Source: JBEKTY01 sp049515555 (GTDB lineage Bacteria; Planctomycetota; Planctomycetia; Pirellulales; Thermoguttaceae). Taken from it: 36,604 bases of DNA. The stretch spans positions 1 through 36,604 of the forward strand of contig JBEKTY010000079.1 in NCBI GenBank assembly GCA_049515555.1, written 5' to 3'. The notes beneath the pieces are model-generated. The model saw only the letters and a program-made list of their open reading frames with translations, ran no database searches and had not been told where the DNA came from. Shown in pieces: positions 18,699 to 26,242 of the stretch. Each line of letters opens with the position of its first letter. Position 1 is the first letter of the stretch. The position numbers and the translations under genes are program-made.

Positions 18699-18928
18699 TC
18701 CCATGCACTCCTGCCGTCCATCTGCCGGAGAACTGGGTTCCGTACCCGGCCCAAGGACCGGCGCAGGACGTAATCGGTTCGTCCCTTCGGGCGCCGGCGG
18801 CCCTTGCCGTACACAATATCGACGGCCGGCAGTGTTTCCTCGATGCGAATGTCGGAGCGGTCCCATCCCCGGTCAACCAACGTCGGGTCGATCAATTCGA
18901 ATCGGGTTTGGGCTTCGTCGCGCGACAT
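18695..18928 (-). pseudogene. hsdR: N-terminal remnant of type I restriction subunit R (HsdR)
   Basis: From the ATG at 18928 the frame reads MSRDEAQTRFELIDPTL, then RGWDRSDIRIEET, DIVYGKGRRRP and GRTDYVLRR. This matches the start of type I restriction R subunits, where ELIDP-L---GW leads into the nuclease domain that cuts DNA after translocation. The match ends near 18758. The nuclease core (D...E-x-K) and both helicase motors are absent, so there is no activity. Beyond 18758 the frame drifts into the ribosome site of the beta-propeller gene and stops with an ATGA overlap at 18695. No strong ribosome site precedes the ATG; a TTG at 18967 is in frame. The missing C-terminus may correspond to the tail at 7602-7727 on the other strand. 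Confidence 0.65.
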
Positions 18929-19225
18929 TTCATTGGGGAGGGTGATGAAAGCCTTCGCGCTGGGCAACCATGCAAAACCCCTATTCTGTGTTCCAACGGG
19001 CTTTGTGTCGAATCCGAACGGGTTGGAGAGGTATCACATCTAAATAACACCCCTCTTTGGTGGCATAATTACATGGTACAGCCGCATAGCTTTCACGGCT
19101 CCATCCAATTTCGTTAACTGCGCGAGATCCGGCAGGTCCGCGCGCGCCTGAGCCTTCTGAATTCAGGGCGCCATCCATGTAGCATATCGATTCTCGATTT
19201 CGTCGTTTGCAGAGGTTCACTTTAT
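18929..19225. other. Intergenic stretch with a possible DNA-methylase remnant
   Basis: No intact gene is seen. On the plus strand 19038-19117 reads HLNNTPLWWHNYMVQPH and ends at TAA. LN-x-PL-WWHN resembles the LNSPLTWWHN of the methylase tail at 30452-31117, and 13 bases are identical (19059-19071 and 30603-30615). This could be a tiny relic of a related specificity domain, or chance. Confidence 0.25.
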
Positions 19226-19378
19226 ATGAGGAAAGTCAACAGCATGGCCGGCATCACTTGGATCGTCGCCGCGACGATCGCAGTTTCCACAATCATGTCA
19301 CTCTTGTTCGGCACCTACTCGCATTGGCCGATTGCCATCGCTGGCATTGCCGTTAGACGATCTTCTAGGGTGGCCTGA
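19226..19378 (+). CDS. Small two-helix membrane ORF
   Basis: Fifty codons run from ATG 19226 to TGA 19376. AGAGG lies about 10 nt upstream. The product has two hydrophobic stretches (WIVAATIAVSTIMSLLFG and WPIAIAGIAV) separated by a short polar turn, then a basic tail (RRSSR). It could be a real small membrane protein or the N-terminal stub of a larger one cut at the join near 19380, where FRG-domain coding sequence begins in another frame. No family is recognised. Confidence 0.35.
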   Translation: MRKVNSMAGITWIVAATIAVSTIMSLLFGTYSHWPIAIAGIAVRRSSRVA

Positions 19379-19379
19379 T

Positions 19380-19787
19380 TGCGGAATTGCCAGCATAGGC
19401 GTGGGACTTTCCCCTGCTGTCGATCTGCATCTTGTCACCGCCCCACGTGCAACAAACCCCAATCTCCATGCTCAAGAAGGCGTCTTTACATTGGCCATTC
19501 CACATCAAGCAGGCGTCATTAGATCAGCCATTCCGCAAAATGGCTGCCACGCACAACAACCTATAGACCCGTTCCCAATCGATGAGGTGTTCACGCGAGG
19601 ACTGGGTGGAATGGGGGCCCCTGAGCCGGTCTTGTTCCATTTCACGGTGCCCACGAGTGAGGCTGGGCGCATTGTCTGGTATCTCGACAAGAATGGGACG
19701 AATGCCGCCAAGCTCTTTCCCAATTTCGACGGTGCCGCTTGCGCTCTGCAAGAACGGCTGTATCAACAGCCGCCTGAGCGTCCCTGA
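19380..19787 (+). pseudogene. C-terminal half of an FRG-domain protein
   Basis: The frame is open from 19332 to TGA 19785, but recognisable sequence begins about 19430: LHLVTAPRATNPNLHAQEGVF, read in parts as TAPRATNPN and AQEGVFTL. Near the end it has FTVPTSEAGRIVWYLDKNG and AAKLFPNFDGAACAL. These match the second half of FRG domains, where a basic-rich motif precedes AQ-GVF and the end carries G---A-LFP--DG. The N-terminal half, including the F-R-G loop that names the family, is absent, and no ribosome site precedes the frame. FRG-domain proteins are often found near mobile and defence genes; their biochemistry is poorly known. This one is probably inactive. Confidence 0.6.
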
Positions 19788-19990
19788 TATTTGAGTCCTG
19801 TCCGTTTCTCCCCGCCATGCCCATCTAACCACTCGCCGAGCAGGATCGTACGAACGCTTCCAACAAGAGTAGCCGCTGGGTTGCCTTCGGTAGTGGCCCT
19901 TTGGGCCTCCCCGTCAGAAATCCCTCGTGCCAATCATCACCCCAACGCCGCCCCGTCCTCACAGACCTTTGCGTAATAGGCCAATCGGGG

Positions 19991-20196
19991 TTAAGCTGCC
20001 ACCTGCTTCCGCCGTCGCCAAGCCATCAGCAGCCCCATAGCACCCAAGCCAGCCCAGGCGACAAGGGAGGATGGTTCGGGGACGCCAGGAGACGTGGGGG
20101 GCGTGACAACAGGGTTCTCGTACCAAACGTAATCGCCGCCGGTCTGGTCAGTGTCGAAAGTAAGCACAACTGTTGCAGAACTAATGCACCGAGCCA
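19991..20196 (-). pseudogene. C-terminal piece of a PEP-CTERM surface protein
   Basis: The last ~65 codons read TFDTDQTGGDYVWYENP, then VPEPSSLVAWAGLGAMG and LLMAWRRRKQVAA. The VPEPSS motif, single hydrophobic helix and Arg-rich end form a PEP-CTERM sorting signal, by which exosortase processes exported proteins linked to extracellular polysaccharide. The body of the protein is missing: at about 20197 the coding sequence changes to an esterase start in another frame. The longer frame up to 20527 is a shadow. It shows that the host probably has an exosortase system, although none is in this window. Confidence 0.65.
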
Positions 20197-20466
20197 TACT
20201 ACTGCGGGGGTTGGTTTGTTCGTGCCGGGAGCTTTGAAAACGGTGATCGCCGGTTCGTTGACGTCTGTAATTCGGAGCACGTTGTCGCCCCTCGATGGCA
20301 ATTCCCGTTCCGCTCCCGTGGAGCCACGGCCCGGCATTTGGCCCTTGGGCCACAAAGGGACGGTTGCGGTGGCGCGCAAGGAGGCGGGTTTCTCCGCCCG
20401 GGCTGGCGCTCCCGAGGAAACGCATAGGATCGCAGCGATGATGGGGATAAGTGGGTTCGCTTTCAT
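20197..20466 (-). pseudogene. N-terminal piece of a BD-FAE-type exported esterase
   Basis: From ATG 20466 a signal peptide (MKANPLIPIIAAILCVSSG to ARAE) is followed by ATVPLWPKGQMPG, then DVNEPAITVFKAPG and KPTPAVV. This is the usual start of alpha/beta-hydrolase esterases of the BD-FAE/xylan-esterase group, in which the next residues form the oxyanion motif CPGGGY. Here the match ends at PAVV, exactly before that motif, and PEP-CTERM coding sequence follows in another frame. The serine, aspartate and histidine of the active site are all missing. It lies 120 nt downstream of the intact hydrolase gene on the same strand, so the two probably formed an operon. The intact paralogue is at 25153-25944. 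Confidence 0.6.
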
Positions 20467-20586
20467 AATTTTGTCTGGGATCGGTTCCGCCGGCTGCTCC
20501 ACTCGGAGCAAACCGCTCGCCGCGCAAGCATCACCCAATGGATGGCCAAGCGAACGTTGGAGTGGGTGAGCTTCCAATCGGTGCAA

Positions 20587-22578
20587 CTATTTCCCATGCA
20601 GTTTCTCCTGCTCCAGCGACTTCTTGATGGCGTCGTTGAACACCTTTTCGTGCTCTGCTGGAGTCAGGACGGAATCGGCAGTCCATTGCCGCGAGTATTC
20701 CCCGCCCTCCCATCGCAGGTTGCGGATTTCGCGCGGGCCCTGCCATGCTTTGCCGTCCGCTTTCACTTTCTGGCCGCCTTTCACCGTCGTGCCGCTGGGA
20801 CAGATGCTGAACTCGGTGACGGTCTGCCAATTGGCGAGCGGAGCCCTGACTTTGGGATCGGTGGCGATGAGTTCGTTTAGGCTGACGGCCACGGTTTGCC
20901 AGTCCGGGGAGGCTTTCAGCGTTTTGACGGCCGTGTAGTCCACGGCAGGCTTGCCGGGAATCATTGCACCCCACGCGTTGCAGTTGAAGGTTAGCACGAG
21001 CTGGTTGTCGCTCTCGCACTTGACTTCAAGGTGCAGCGTGGCGCCGTCCGGGCCTCGCCATTTGGCGTCCTTCAGCTTGCGGGTCGTGGCCGTCCACAAG
21101 GGCGGATGTCCCCAGTTCAGCAGATACCAGTCGTGCCAGCCGCGCGCACCGTCATCGATCAGCCGGTCGGGCTTGTCCGTGGCCTTCACGCCGGCTGCCC
21201 GCAACTGCGCCGGCGTTGCCGATAGCACCCTCGAACTGATGGCGAAAGTGTCGGTGTTATCCTGTCCCGGCGCGTGTGCCACGTTGCGATATTGCGTCGG
21301 AGTTTCGTAGGCCACATCGGCGTAAGCGAAGACCGGTTGCTCAAGGTTCATGACCGGGCAGTCCGCCGTCCATTGTTTGCCAACCTTCACGGCCTTCCCA
21401 TCGCGCCAGAAGCGGGTCAGTTCATGCGGGTCGAGCGAATAGTAAATGTCCACCCGCTTGACCGGCTGCGAGTCGTCCGGCGTGACGATCATGCGGGGCA
21501 CGCCACTGGGTGTCTTGAGATTCAGGACGAACTGCGGCGTCTGCGGCATCTTGAAAACGCCCTTCAGGTGCTCCTCAAACCAAAGATACTGGGTGATGGC
21601 GTGCTCGTCCGTATGGCGATGATTGAGGTGTGGAGAAATGCTGAAACGCACGCGGTCATCGGGCACTTTGCGCCAGTTCCAAGCCATGTTGTCGATGTGG
21701 GCGTGGAAGTCGTTGGTTGGCGACAGCCATAGCACCGGGCAGGTAATCGACGGGATGTAAGCATTATCGGAGATGCAGGCCAACTCCATGGCCGTGGGAT
21801 TGGTCTTGATGCCTCCCGGCATGTCGTTCTGGCTCTGCAAAAGGTCTCCTGCGCCCCCGCAGGACGGTACCGCGGCTTTCACCCGTTTGTCGATACCGGC
21901 CAGATCGGTGGTGAGCTTGCCACCCATGGAATGACCGTAGGCTCCGATTCGCGCGGGATCCACTTCCGGCTGCTGTTCCAGGAAGGTGATGGCTCGGCGT
22001 GCCGCCATGAGCACCAGGAACCAGTTGCTGTTCCGAGGCGACTGGACCGTATCCAGCGTATAGTCGTCGGGAGTGAGCGCCCCGCCGACGAAATGGTTCA
22101 CCTTGTTGTGCTGGGGCGGATGCGTGGCGTCGAGCTTGCCCCAATCGGTTTGGGGACCGCCATAGGTCATCTGTGTCCGGCCAAAGTTCAGCTTGTTGCC
22201 ACCCCAGTTGATCGAAATACTGGCATAGCCGTGCTTGGCGTCGGTCACCACGCAATCCAGCGATGCCGACTGGCCGCCGCCGTGCATCTGCAACAAGCCG
22301 GGCAATTGCTTCGCTCCCTTCGGAAAAGCGTAGAATGCGGCGACCTTCGCCGGTGCTCCTCGGAAAATACCGACTTGGTAGCGGACGATTCGGCAGACCA
22401 CGCCGTCCTGCTCCCACGCCTTGAGGATCTCGGTCTCAAGCGGGGCCTTCCGCGGGTCGAAATCAGCCCACAGTTCGTTGACGGACTGAGGTATATCGGT
22501 AGCGTGCAGAGCCGCCGGTGGTACCAGCAGCCGCACGGCGATGAAACCCAAGAGAAAATGTCTTATTGTGCAGTTCAA
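20587..22578 (-). CDS. Exported dienelactone-hydrolase/acetyl-xylan-esterase-type hydrolase
   Basis: The protein has 663 residues. The best start is TTG at 22578, because the next in-frame Met lies deep inside the enzyme domain; no clear ribosome site is seen, so the start is uncertain. A signal peptide (IRHFLLGFIAVRLLVPPAALHA) is followed by an alpha/beta-hydrolase: LQMHGGGQSASLD forms the oxyanion region, Ser217 in YGHSMGG is the nucleophile, and an acid (SPTNDFHAH) and His (SPHLNHRHTDEH) lie downstream. Enzymes of this group remove acetyl or similar esters from polysaccharides. Residues ~400-663 form a beta-rich C-terminal region (VYYSLDP-like, WHDWYLLNWG, LRWEGG) that could bind substrate. 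The downstream esterase piece on the same strand suggests a small operon. Confidence 0.8.
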   Translation of the reverse strand: MNCTIRHFLLGFIAVRLLVPPAALHATDIPQSVNELWADFDPRKAPLETEILKAWEQDGVVCRIVRYQVGIFRGAPAKVAAFYAFPKGAKQLPGLLQMHGGGQSASLDCVVTDAKHGYASISINWGGNKLNFGRTQMTYGGPQTDWGKLDATHPPQHNKVNHFVGGALTPDDYTLDTVQSPRNSNWFLVLMAARRAITFLEQQPEVDPARIGAYGHSMGGKLTTDLAGIDKRVKAAVPSCGGAGDLLQSQNDMPGGIKTNPTAMELACISDNAYIPSITCPVLWLSPTNDFHAHIDNMAWNWRKVPDDRVRFSISPHLNHRHTDEHAITQYLWFEEHLKGVFKMPQTPQFVLNLKTPSGVPRMIVTPDDSQPVKRVDIYYSLDPHELTRFWRDGKAVKVGKQWTADCPVMNLEQPVFAYADVAYETPTQYRNVAHAPGQDNTDTFAISSRVLSATPAQLRAAGVKATDKPDRLIDDGARGWHDWYLLNWGHPPLWTATTRKLKDAKWRGPDGATLHLEVKCESDNQLVLTFNCNAWGAMIPGKPAVDYTAVKTLKASPDWQTVAVSLNELIATDPKVRAPLANWQTVTEFSICPSGTTVKGGQKVKADGKAWQGPREIRNLRWEGGEYSRQWTADSVLTPAEHEKVFNDAIKKSLEQEKLHGK

Positions 22579-22767
22579 GAGGCGGATTCCAGTTCGCAGA
22601 CAGGTGGATATGCGATACGATTGTGGAGATCGCGGCTAGCTCGTCGACCTTGAGTGTAACAACGCCGATCCGGCGTCGCAAATGGTTCGTTGGATCGAAC
22701 CGTGTCGGAAACCTTACCTTTAATGAGAAGGCAGCCGCTGCTGAACGTCCCATCAACCGCATCGCGT

Positions 22768-23262
22768 TCACTTGTGATATACGGTGTGGCCGCCGACAAT
22801 CGTCTCCAGCACGGCGATATCCTTGATCCGGGCAACGTCGACCGCCAGCGGATTCTCAGCCAGGACGACGAAATCGGCCAGTTTGCCCGGCTCGATGGAA
22901 CCTCGGCCGCCGTCCTCGAAATTCTGCCAGGCCGCCTCGATGGTCACGCTGCGCAGGGCCTCGACGACGGATATCCGCTCCCGCGGGCCGAGCACCTTCC
23001 CATCGCGGGTCACGCGATTGACGGCCGTCCACGCCAACATGAGCGGATCCACCGGCGTGACGGGCGTATCGTTGTGCACCGTCATTCGCACCCCTAGCCG
23101 GAGCGCCGAACCGAGCGGACTGATCCGCTCGGCACGCTCGGGGCCAAGGAAGATGTCGCGGTGCCGGTCGCCCCAGTAGTACACGTGCGCGACGAAAAAC
23201 GACGGCGTCACGCCCAGTTCCTTCATCCGCTTCAGTTGGTCTTCGCGTGCCGTCTGGCAGTG
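22768..23262 (-). pseudogene. C-terminal fragment of a YtcJ-like metal-dependent amidohydrolase
   Basis: The visible part begins HCQTAREDQLKRMKELGVTP and continues with FFVAHVYYWGDRHRD, RMTVHNDTPVTP, EALRSVTIEAAW, GSIEPGKLADFVVL and TIVGGHTVYHK. These are the closing motifs of YtcJ/AepA-like amidohydrolases: a metal-binding His segment, the HNDTPV acid loop and the GS-EPGKLAD signature. The N-terminal ~400 residues, including the HxH metal site, are missing. Upstream of 23262 the frame reads TRCCGTPFNG and no longer matches, and no start with a ribosome site is present. The enzyme would hydrolyse C-N bonds of small molecules if complete; this piece is inactive. Confidence 0.7.
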
Positions 23263-23919
23263 CCCATTGAAGGGGGTTCCGCAACACCGAGTTACACCCG
23301 TATGGCAAACATTCTCGGCCGAAGCACAGGTGCGGCTTTCGACGGAGGTTGGGAATAGCTGCTGAATATTGATTTCGGCCGCTGCTGGCCGATCAACGGG
23401 GCCTACGGATCACCGTTTTCAGCCCCATATTCTCGATCAGACGGTAGCCCGCGCACACAATAGGATCTAGATTGTCTCAGCCTGCGGCAGGCGATGGAGC
23501 GGGAAGGAATCGATGCCTTGCCGATATATTGCCCCGAGGGCCGGCCGTGTGCTCGTCCGACGGCGCGGCGGTTGATCGACCTTTTCGCGGCGGTTCACCA
23601 GCAAGAGTTGCCACGCTTGAAGAATGAAACTCACAGGGCACCGGTGCTGAGATCAAGGGACAAAACCTCCGCATGCTTCGGCAGCCCGAGGGAGTCAACC
23701 GGTTGATATCAACGCTTCCTGTCCATCTGTAAGTGCCGTGGTATTTGACACTTACACTTTGGCCTAGTATTTTGACCATTCGGGGTTCGATCAACCCACT
23801 TGTGCCCCGGAAAAGTAATACAACGAGGCCGACCAACGGGAGGCCGGTTTTGTGGCAAGAAGGTCGGACGGCCGTGCCATTGCTTTGCTGAACATCAATA
23901 AAAGCAGGAGAAACAGCCT
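23263..23919. other. Geneless stretch with possible mobile-element remnants
   Basis: No intact gene is visible. A plus-strand frame at 23494-23706 (MEREGIDALPIYCPEGRPC, then RLIDLFAAVHQQELPR) has a coding look and resembles the tail of some transposases, but I cannot name a family. Just after it lies a perfect inverted repeat (23728-23756). Together they could be an element end. The last 20 bases hold CAGGAG, the ribosome site for the next gene. Confidence 0.35.
23728..23756. repeat. Inverted repeat TGTAAGTG/CACTTACA
   Basis: TGTAAGTG (23728-23735) and CACTTACA (23749-23756) pair perfectly over 8 bp around a 13-base spacer. GTAAG-type ends are typical of IS66-family elements, and a possible transposase tail stops 22 nt upstream. 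An IS terminus is therefore plausible; a regulatory palindrome ahead of the gene at 23920 is the alternative. Confidence 0.35.
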
Positions 23920-25134
23920 ATGCACGCAAGCCATGAATTCGTCCGGCTAGTCGCCACCGCGGCGATCCTCGCCGGGGCCGGCGTCTCGGCGTCGGCGCAG
24001 ACCGCGGCCGGCCAACGGCCCAACCGGCCGTTGGGCCTCGACAAGGTCATCGCCTTCTACGGCGCTCCTAAGGACATCGCTTCGGCGAATTTCGTGCTCG
24101 ACGCCGACTGGAAGTACTGGCGCGGTCGCGGCGGCGTCGCCTCGCGCGGAATCACGCACCAGCAGTTCCTGCAAAAGAACGTCGACGAGGCGGCCGCCGT
24201 CCTGGCGAACCTCGACGTCGGAAACAACCCCAACCCGGTCGTCACCATCGATGAGTTCGGCTGGGACTACGACGGCGGAATCGATCGTCAGTCGGCGGCA
24301 GTCCTGAAAGCCGTGCACCAGAAGAAGCCGGGGCTGAAGATCGCCGTCTGGCAAATGCGCGGCCCGGCGGCACCCGAGCTGGCCGCCGTCTACCGCGACA
24401 CGGTCGACCTGATGCTGATGGAGACCTACTACGATCTGAACGACGCCTGGATGATTGCGTTCCAGTTGCAGGCAGCGCGGCTCAACGGCCTGCTGGGCAA
24501 AACGATCCTCGGCCTGGGAATCGGCCGCGAAAGCCCCGACCTCGGCGGCCAGCCCTGGACGCAAACCGCCGACGAGCTGGACCAGCAGCTCCGCCTGATC
24601 CGGATGGTCGGGCCCGAGTCGCCGGGCGTGGCCTTCTTCGGCCTCGCCAATCTCGGCAAGTGCCCGTTGACCCGGCAGCAGCTCGACCGGCTCTGCGGGC
24701 AGTTCCCGCAGATCCCGACGGACGGCGCCGGCCTGAAGCCCGATCTGTTGAAATTGGGTAAGACCTTCACCGCGCAATACGCCGGGCCGGCGATCTTCTG
24801 CTCCCATTGCTTCGTCATGCCCTTCTTCCACAGCGGCCACGACGGCGGCCCCTGGGGCAGCACCCATCAGCCGCCCGTGGCCCGAGTGCTGATGATGAAC
24901 CTGGGCCACAAGAACGCCGCCGGCGTCCAAGTCGCCTTGCGGACCCCGGGCCAGTCGGGCGGACCCTGGGCGGCAACCTCCGTCGACATCCCGGCCCGGT
25001 CCGTCGTCGTCGCCTTGTTGCCCGTCCTGCCCGGCAAGAAATGGCACGGCTGGGCCGGCACCGAGCTGCTCGACGTCCAGGCGCCGGGCTGCGAGGTGTT
25101 CAACTTCACCGATTCGCACTTCAAGCCAAAGTAA
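23920..25134 (+). CDS. Secreted barrel-like protein of unknown function
   Basis: The protein has 404 residues from ATG 23920, preceded by CAGGAG. A signal peptide (ATAAILAGAGVSASAQ) is clear. Residues ~35-270 look like an alternating beta/alpha barrel: KVIAFYGAPKDI, PVVTIDEFGWDYDGG, LKIAVWQMRG, VDLMLMETYYD and GVAFFGLANLG. The acidic residues in TIDEFGWDYDGG at a strand end resemble a glycoside-hydrolase site, but no family can be assigned. Residues ~290-400 are a beta-sandwich-like tail (ARVLMMNLGHKNA, ARSVVVALLPVLPG). The esterase gene starts 18 nt downstream, so the two form an operon. By eye both genes are richer in GC than their neighbours, which may point to a different origin. Confidence 0.6.
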   Translation: MHASHEFVRLVATAAILAGAGVSASAQTAAGQRPNRPLGLDKVIAFYGAPKDIASANFVLDADWKYWRGRGGVASRGITHQQFLQKNVDEAAAVLANLDVGNNPNPVVTIDEFGWDYDGGIDRQSAAVLKAVHQKKPGLKIAVWQMRGPAAPELAAVYRDTVDLMLMETYYDLNDAWMIAFQLQAARLNGLLGKTILGLGIGRESPDLGGQPWTQTADELDQQLRLIRMVGPESPGVAFFGLANLGKCPLTRQQLDRLCGQFPQIPTDGAGLKPDLLKLGKTFTAQYAGPAIFCSHCFVMPFFHSGHDGGPWGSTHQPPVARVLMMNLGHKNAAGVQVALRTPGQSGGPWAATSVDIPARSVVVALLPVLPGKKWHGWAGTELLDVQAPGCEVFNFTDSHFKPK

Positions 25135-25152
25135 CCCATTTTGGAATTCATC

Positions 25153-25944
25153 ATGAACTGGACCGCTCTCGGATTATCGCTGTTCATCGTGCTCGGCCTG
25201 TCCATCGCGCAGGCCGCCGACATCCGCCGCATCACGCTCGAAGGCAAGGAGGGAGCGCCCGCGCCGGCCGTGGAACCGGGCAAGGACGGCATCGACCGCA
25301 TTCACAAGGTCGACGTCCCGGCGCTGGAACTGTTCCCGGCCAAGCAGCGGCCGGCCCTGGGCACCGTCCTGATCTGCCCCGGCGGCGGCTACAGCATCCT
25401 CGCCATCAACCACGAAGGCTACTTCGTTGCGAAGCGGCTGAACGAGTTCGGCTACGACGCGGCGATCCTGCTCTATCGTGTCAGCGCCGGCCCGCAGACA
25501 CGGGAACTGGCCTTCGTCGACGCGCGAGCCGCGCTGGCCCTGTTGCATAAGCGCGGCGGCGAGTTCGGGCTGAGCACCCGGAAGATCGGCGTGATGGGTT
25601 TCTCGGCGGGCGGCCACCTCGCCGCGCGGCTGACGCACACCGCCGCAGCCGACACGCCGCTCGACTTCGCCGTGCTGATGTACCCGGCCTACCTCGAAAA
25701 AGACGGCAAGGTGCTCGACGACGTCGCGCCGGTGAAGACCCCCGCCTTCCTCTACGTCGCCGGCGACGACAAGGCGGCGCCGAGCTGCATCGTGTATGCC
25801 GCGGCGTGCAAGAAGGCCGAGATCCCGTGCGAGTTCATCATGCCGCCGCACGGCGGGCACGGGTTCGGCCTGTTGCCCTCGCTGCCGCCGGACGTGAAAA
25901 ACTGGCCCGAGCGGCTCCACGCCTTTCTCGACGGCTTGAAGTGA
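25153..25944 (+). CDS. Exported BD-FAE/acetyl-esterase-type alpha/beta hydrolase
   Basis: The protein has 263 residues from ATG 25153; a TTG at 25141 is also in frame but would only lengthen the signal peptide (LGLSLFIVLGLSIAQAA). The alpha/beta-hydrolase core is complete: oxyanion motif VLICPGGGY (residues 73-80), nucleophile Ser151 in GFSAGGHLA, acid Asp205 in VAGDD and His236 in PHGGHGFGL. Length and motifs match the BD-FAE family, which removes feruloyl or acetyl esters from xylan-type polysaccharides. It is the intact paralogue of the cut esterase at 20197-20466. It is translated as the second gene of a two-gene unit and is probably periplasmic or secreted. The exact ester substrate is not visible in the sequence. 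Confidence 0.85.
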   Translation: MNWTALGLSLFIVLGLSIAQAADIRRITLEGKEGAPAPAVEPGKDGIDRIHKVDVPALELFPAKQRPALGTVLICPGGGYSILAINHEGYFVAKRLNEFGYDAAILLYRVSAGPQTRELAFVDARAALALLHKRGGEFGLSTRKIGVMGFSAGGHLAARLTHTAAADTPLDFAVLMYPAYLEKDGKVLDDVAPVKTPAFLYVAGDDKAAPSCIVYAAACKKAEIPCEFIMPPHGGHGFGLLPSLPPDVKNWPERLHAFLDGLK

Positions 25945-26242
25945 GCGGACGGCTTTCGATATCTGGGGAGCAGGCCAACGGCAACCTGCCCTTTCCCACT
26001 GTGCCGGCGAGGGTGCGCTAGCTCAATGGTTGCTTGCCCGTAGCGGGCTTGTAGCGGTTGTAGCGAAGATGAAGGACACCGAAGATCGCTGGCCCAGCAC
26101 AGTCGGATGTAATCAGCCACCGATCATTGAGGCGAAGAGCTGCGTGCAGAAGATCGTTCTGGGAAAGAAGGAAAAGAAGTAAGCCGAGGTCTTGAGCAGA
26201 CGAACCGGAGCCAATCGCTCATGTTTCCTGTGGGCGAAGTGG
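25945..26242. other. About 300 bp intergenic, no feature supported
   Basis: The stretch lies between the 3' ends of two convergent genes. A short plus-strand frame near 26069-26182 ends in a Lys-rich tail (VLGKKEKK) but has no supporting motif or ribosome site. No terminator hairpin with a T-run is evident. Confidence 0.4.

Noticed and set aside
26008..26080. tRNA-like stretch containing CTAGCTCAATGG, reminiscent of a D-loop
   Set aside because: No matching acceptor stem, anticodon arm or GTTCAA-type T-loop follows at the right distance.
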